From assembly GCA_900545325.1 (NCBI GenBank), contig UQZE01000088.1, positions 1 through 8,519 of the forward strand: a stretch of DNA of 8,519 bases. The letters run 5' to 3'. This DNA comes from an uncultured Eubacteriales bacterium. GTDB taxonomy: Bacteria > Bacillota > Clostridia > Christensenellales > Borkfalkiaceae. This document shows, in pieces, positions 6,578 through 8,519 of the stretch. The notes beneath the pieces were generated by a model. The model had not been told where the DNA came from. It searched no databases and saw only the letters and a program-made list of their open reading frames with translations. Positions within the stretch are counted from its first letter, which is position 1, and every line of letters begins with the position of its first letter. The position numbers were made by a program, and so were the translations under genes.

Positions 6578-7967
6578 AAAATTCGAGGTTGCCCACCGTT
6601 CTCGGGAAAGGCAGCACGTCGCGTATATTGCTTATGCCCGTGAGGTACATGACCAGCCTTTCAAAGCCCAAACCGAAGCCTGCGTGCGTAACGCCGCCGT
6701 ACTTTCTTAAATCGAGGTAGAACCCGTAATCTTCCTTTTTGAGGCCGAGTTCGTCTATTCTCGCTTCCAGAACGTCCAGCCGTTCCTCTCTCTGGCTGCC
6801 GCCGATCAGTTCGCCGATGCCGGGCACCAGCATATCGACCGCCGCCACCGTCTTTTTATCGTCGTTGAGGCGCATGTAGAACGCCTTGATCTCTTTGGGA
6901 TAATCGGTGAGGAACACGGGTTTTTTGAACACCTCCTCGGTGAGATAACGCTCGTGCTCGCTCTGCAGGTCGCATCCCCAGTACACGGGAAATTCGAACT
7001 TATCCTTTACCTTTTCCAGAATTTCTATCGCCTCGGTATACGTCAGGCGCTTGAATTCGTTGCCCGCCACGTTGTCGAGCCGCGCGATAAGGCCGTTATC
7101 CACGAATTTATTGAGGAATTCCAGCTCCTCCGGACAGGTCTTTTTGACGTGCGCGATGATATGTTTGATCATTGCTTCGGCTACGTCCATGTCGCCCGCG
7201 AGGTCGCAGAAAGCCATTTCGGGCTCTATCATCCAGAATTCCGCGGCGTGGCGCACGGTGTTGGAGCGTTCCGCGCGGAAAGTCGGGCCGAAAGTGTACA
7301 CGTCGGAAAAGGCCATGGCGTACGTTTCGGCGTCGAGCTGTCCCGAAACGGTGAGGCTCGCCTGCTTTTCGAAAAAGTCCTTTTTATAATCGACTTTGCC
7401 CTCCGCCTTGGGCACGTTCGCCAGATCGAGCGTGGTTACCTGAAACATCGCGCCCGCGCCCTCGCAGTCGCTGCCCGTGATGATGGGCGTGTGCACGTAC
7501 ACGAAACCGCGTTCGTGAAAGAACGAGTGAATGGCGAAAGCCGCCTCGCTGCGCACTCTGAACACCGCTCCGAACGTATTCGTGCGCGGGCGCAGGTGGG
7601 CTATTTCCCGTAAAAACTCCATGGAATGGCGTTTTTTCTGCAAAGGATAATCGGGCGTGGACGCGCCGAGCACCTCTATTTTATCCGCGTTTATCTCAAA
7701 GGGCTGTTTATTGTCCGGCGTCAAAATGAGTTTGCCCGTTACGAACAGGCAGGCGCCGACGTTCTGCTTTGCGATCTCGTCGTAATTAGGCAGTTTGCTG
7801 CGGTCGAAAACGATCTGGCAGCTTTTGAAGAACGTGCCGTCGTTGAGTTCTATAAAACCGAAAGCCTTGCTGTCGCGGATGGTGCGCGCCCAGCCTCCGA
7901 CGGCGACCTCCTGATCCGCGAACGTTTCGGGACAGGCAAAAATCTCTTTTAATCTCGTCTTTTTCAT
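6576..7967 (-). CDS. asnS: Asparaginyl-tRNA synthetase
   Basis: AsnRS is a cytoplasmic class IIb aminoacyl-tRNA synthetase that charges tRNA-Asn with asparagine using ATP. The 463 residues fit the bacterial family. The N-terminal OB-fold anticodon-binding domain covers about 15-100 (VAVGGWARTIRDSKAFGFIEL). The class II catalytic core follows: motif 1 near GFVYVHTPIIT (154-164), the EGAGAMFQVT segment (169-178), motif 2 FRAERSNTVRHAAEFWMIEPE (starting at 230), GELIGGSQREER (385-396) and motif 3 GFGLGFERLVMYLTG (430-444). These assign it to AsnRS instead of the related AspRS, which is longer. The ATG is preceded by AGG 8 nt upstream. A near-consensus promoter ends 34 nt before it, leaving an untranslated leader of about 28 nt, too short for a T-box. 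It is the first gene of the downstream unit and lies 13 bp from plsX. Its presence implies direct Asn-tRNA charging, though an indirect route could coexist. Confidence 0.97.
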   Translation of the reverse strand: MKKTRLKEIFACPETFADQEVAVGGWARTIRDSKAFGFIELNDGTFFKSCQIVFDRSKLPNYDEIAKQNVGACLFVTGKLILTPDNKQPFEINADKIEVLGASTPDYPLQKKRHSMEFLREIAHLRPRTNTFGAVFRVRSEAAFAIHSFFHERGFVYVHTPIITGSDCEGAGAMFQVTTLDLANVPKAEGKVDYKKDFFEKQASLTVSGQLDAETYAMAFSDVYTFGPTFRAERSNTVRHAAEFWMIEPEMAFCDLAGDMDVAEAMIKHIIAHVKKTCPEELEFLNKFVDNGLIARLDNVAGNEFKRLTYTEAIEILEKVKDKFEFPVYWGCDLQSEHERYLTEEVFKKPVFLTDYPKEIKAFYMRLNDDKKTVAAVDMLVPGIGELIGGSQREERLDVLEARIDELGLKKEDYGFYLDLRKYGGVTHAGFGLGFERLVMYLTGISNIRDVLPFPRTVGNLEF

Positions 7968-7970
7968 ATG

Positions 7971-7978
7971 CTCTACCT
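7971..7978 (-). promoter_or_regulatory. Ribosome binding site of asnS
   Basis: The minus strand reads AGGTAGAG, 3 nt before the asnS ATG. The AGG core is 8 nt from the start codon, normal spacing for a Firmicutes Shine-Dalgarno. Confidence 0.65.
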
Positions 7979-8001
7979 GCTTTTCAATATATATTTAATC
8001 T

Positions 8002-8030
8002 ATTATACAATTTTTTCAGTTTTTTTTCAA
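8002..8030 (-). promoter_or_regulatory. Sigma-A type promoter of the asnS-plsX-rnc-smc-ftsY unit
   Basis: On the minus strand a -35 box TTGAAA (8030-8025) and a perfect -10 box TATAAT (8007-8002) are separated by exactly 17 nt of A-rich DNA. Transcription should begin near 7995, giving a leader of about 28 nt before asnS. I see no operator-like inverted repeat or riboswitch in this leader, and no other convincing promoter on this strand further downstream. This is therefore probably the main promoter in the window for all genes down to the left edge. Confidence 0.85.
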
Positions 8031-8040
8031 GAAAATAAAC

Positions 8041-8070
8041 AAAAAAAGCGCTTGAAACAAGCACTTTTTT
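8041..8070 (-). terminator. Intrinsic terminator of the GNAT-like gene
   Basis: On the minus strand, 7 nt after the stop at 8078, the arms 8070-8058 (AAAAAAGTGCTTG) and 8054-8042 (CAAGCGCTTTTTT) form a 13-bp stem. It has one G-T wobble and a TTT loop, and a T-rich tract follows (TTTTTTTGTTTATTTTC). The structure separates the upstream gene from the asnS promoter. The A-run on the other side gives it some bidirectional symmetry, but no plus-strand gene is present to use it. Confidence 0.9.
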
Positions 8071-8077
8071 GACGAAT

Positions 8078-8519
8078 TTACGCTTTTTCGATATCTTTGA
8101 CAAAGGTCTGCCGCCTTTTGATGATCTCGTTTTCGGCAAACTTCCAGTTCTGCTGGATGCTGAAATTCGTTTCCAACATGGGATTGGATTCGATCTTGGT
8201 GATTCCGTCCTCCACGATGTTGCACATCATGCGCACCATCAAAATGGAATTGATGCCCGAAAGCTTGTACTCGTTCTTGATGCCGATAAGCGCCATTTCG
8301 AGTTCGGTGGGACGTTTGATCGACTTGACGACGCCCATCCAGCCGAACGGAAACAGCCTGCCCTTGCTCTTTTTGAGCGCCTCGCAGATGGAGGGCAACA
8401 CGACGGCAAAGCCCGCGCACTCGCCCTTTTCGTTGATAAGACAGCTGAAATAACGCGTGTTGATGACGGTGGCAAAGCTCCTCAGCACGTTTTTCTGGGC
8501 CTTTTTTCCAATGGGCGTA
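8078..8519 (-). CDS. GNAT-like acyltransferase, C-terminal fragment (5' end outside window)
   Basis: The frame is open through the right edge, so the start is not in view; 146 C-terminal residues remain. A GTG at 8488 is internal, because the frame continues upstream with TPIGKKAQKN. The fragment resembles the C-terminal half of a large (about 370-390 residue) GNAT-related family that is usually annotated only as hypothetical protein or N-acetyltransferase. Telltale parts are CAGFAVVLPS (34-43), GRLFPFGWMGVV (53-64), the long helix after EYKLSGINSILM, the LETN motif, and the KRRQTFVK end. The acyl-CoA loop expected in GNATs (Q/RxxGxG/A) is degenerate here (KLSGIN). Substrate and partners are unknown. 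The gene is followed by its own terminator, so it is a separate unit from asnS. Family assignment rests on remembered patterns and is moderate; the coding call is strong. Confidence 0.7.
   Translation of the reverse strand, partial: TPIGKKAQKNVLRSFATVINTRYFSCLINEKGECAGFAVVLPSICEALKKSKGRLFPFGWMGVVKSIKRPTELEMALIGIKNEYKLSGINSILMVRMMCNIVEDGITKIESNPMLETNFSIQQNWKFAENEIIKRRQTFVKDIEKA

Larger units (their letters stand above)
1..7995 (-). other. Probable single transcription unit asnS-plsX-rnc-smc-ftsY-membrane protein
   Basis: Six genes point the same way, with gaps of 13, -4, -4, 23 and 27 bp and no hairpin plus T-tract between them. The only clear promoter lies just upstream of asnS. The 3' end lies beyond the left edge. 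Weak internal promoters inside coding sequence cannot be excluded by eye. Confidence 0.7.

Noticed and set aside
5666..6643. A 325-codon open frame on the plus strand over plsX
   Set aside because: It is antisense to an intact, highly conserved plsX and shows an Arg/His-rich shadow composition with no domain.
7968..8077. T-box or other riboswitch upstream of asnS
   Set aside because: The predicted leader is about 28 nt, and the remaining intergenic DNA is taken up by the promoter and the upstream gene's terminator.
1..8519. Mobile element, CRISPR array or defence system
   Set aside because: There are no direct or inverted terminal repeats, no transposase or integrase, and no spaced repeats. 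All recognised genes are housekeeping genes in one orientation.

Overview
This window looks like an ordinary, densely packed piece of bacterial chromosome. All seven genes are read from the minus strand. Protein sequences, gene order (plsX–rnc–smc–ftsY) and a TTGAAA/TATAAT promoter point to a Firmicutes-type bacterium, most likely an uncultured or gut-type Clostridia. The coding DNA is moderately GC-rich by eye, while the one real intergenic region is AT-rich. The taxon is an inference from gene order and sequence style, not from a database search.

In transcription order (right to left): the window opens with the 3' end of a GNAT-like acyltransferase gene (8078-8519), closed by a strong intrinsic terminator (8041-8070). 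Immediately behind it is a near-consensus sigma-A promoter (8002-8030). This appears to drive a long transcript: asnS (asparaginyl-tRNA synthetase), plsX (phosphate acyltransferase), rnc (RNase III), smc (chromosome condensation ATPase), ftsY (SRP receptor) and a new two-helix membrane protein gene that runs off the left edge. Gaps inside this unit are 13 bp (asnS/plsX), -4 bp (plsX/rnc), -4 bp (rnc/smc), 23 bp (smc/ftsY) and 27 bp (ftsY/membrane protein). I see no terminator or convincing promoter within it.

The unit joins translation (asnS), membrane lipid synthesis (plsX), RNA processing (rnc), chromosome organisation (smc) and membrane protein targeting (ftsY). The plsX-to-ftsY order is the classic Firmicutes growth cluster. 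Three things differ from the textbook version: asnS heads the unit, acpP is absent between plsX and rnc, and ftsY is followed by an unrecognised membrane protein instead of ylxM-ffh. RNase III also carries Ser where one of the usual metal-binding aspartates is expected.

I found no mobile element, CRISPR array, tRNA, rRNA, riboswitch or defence system, and no stretch over 300 bases lacks a gene. I do not think this window holds an undescribed system. The findings below are modest deviations in a core-gene region.
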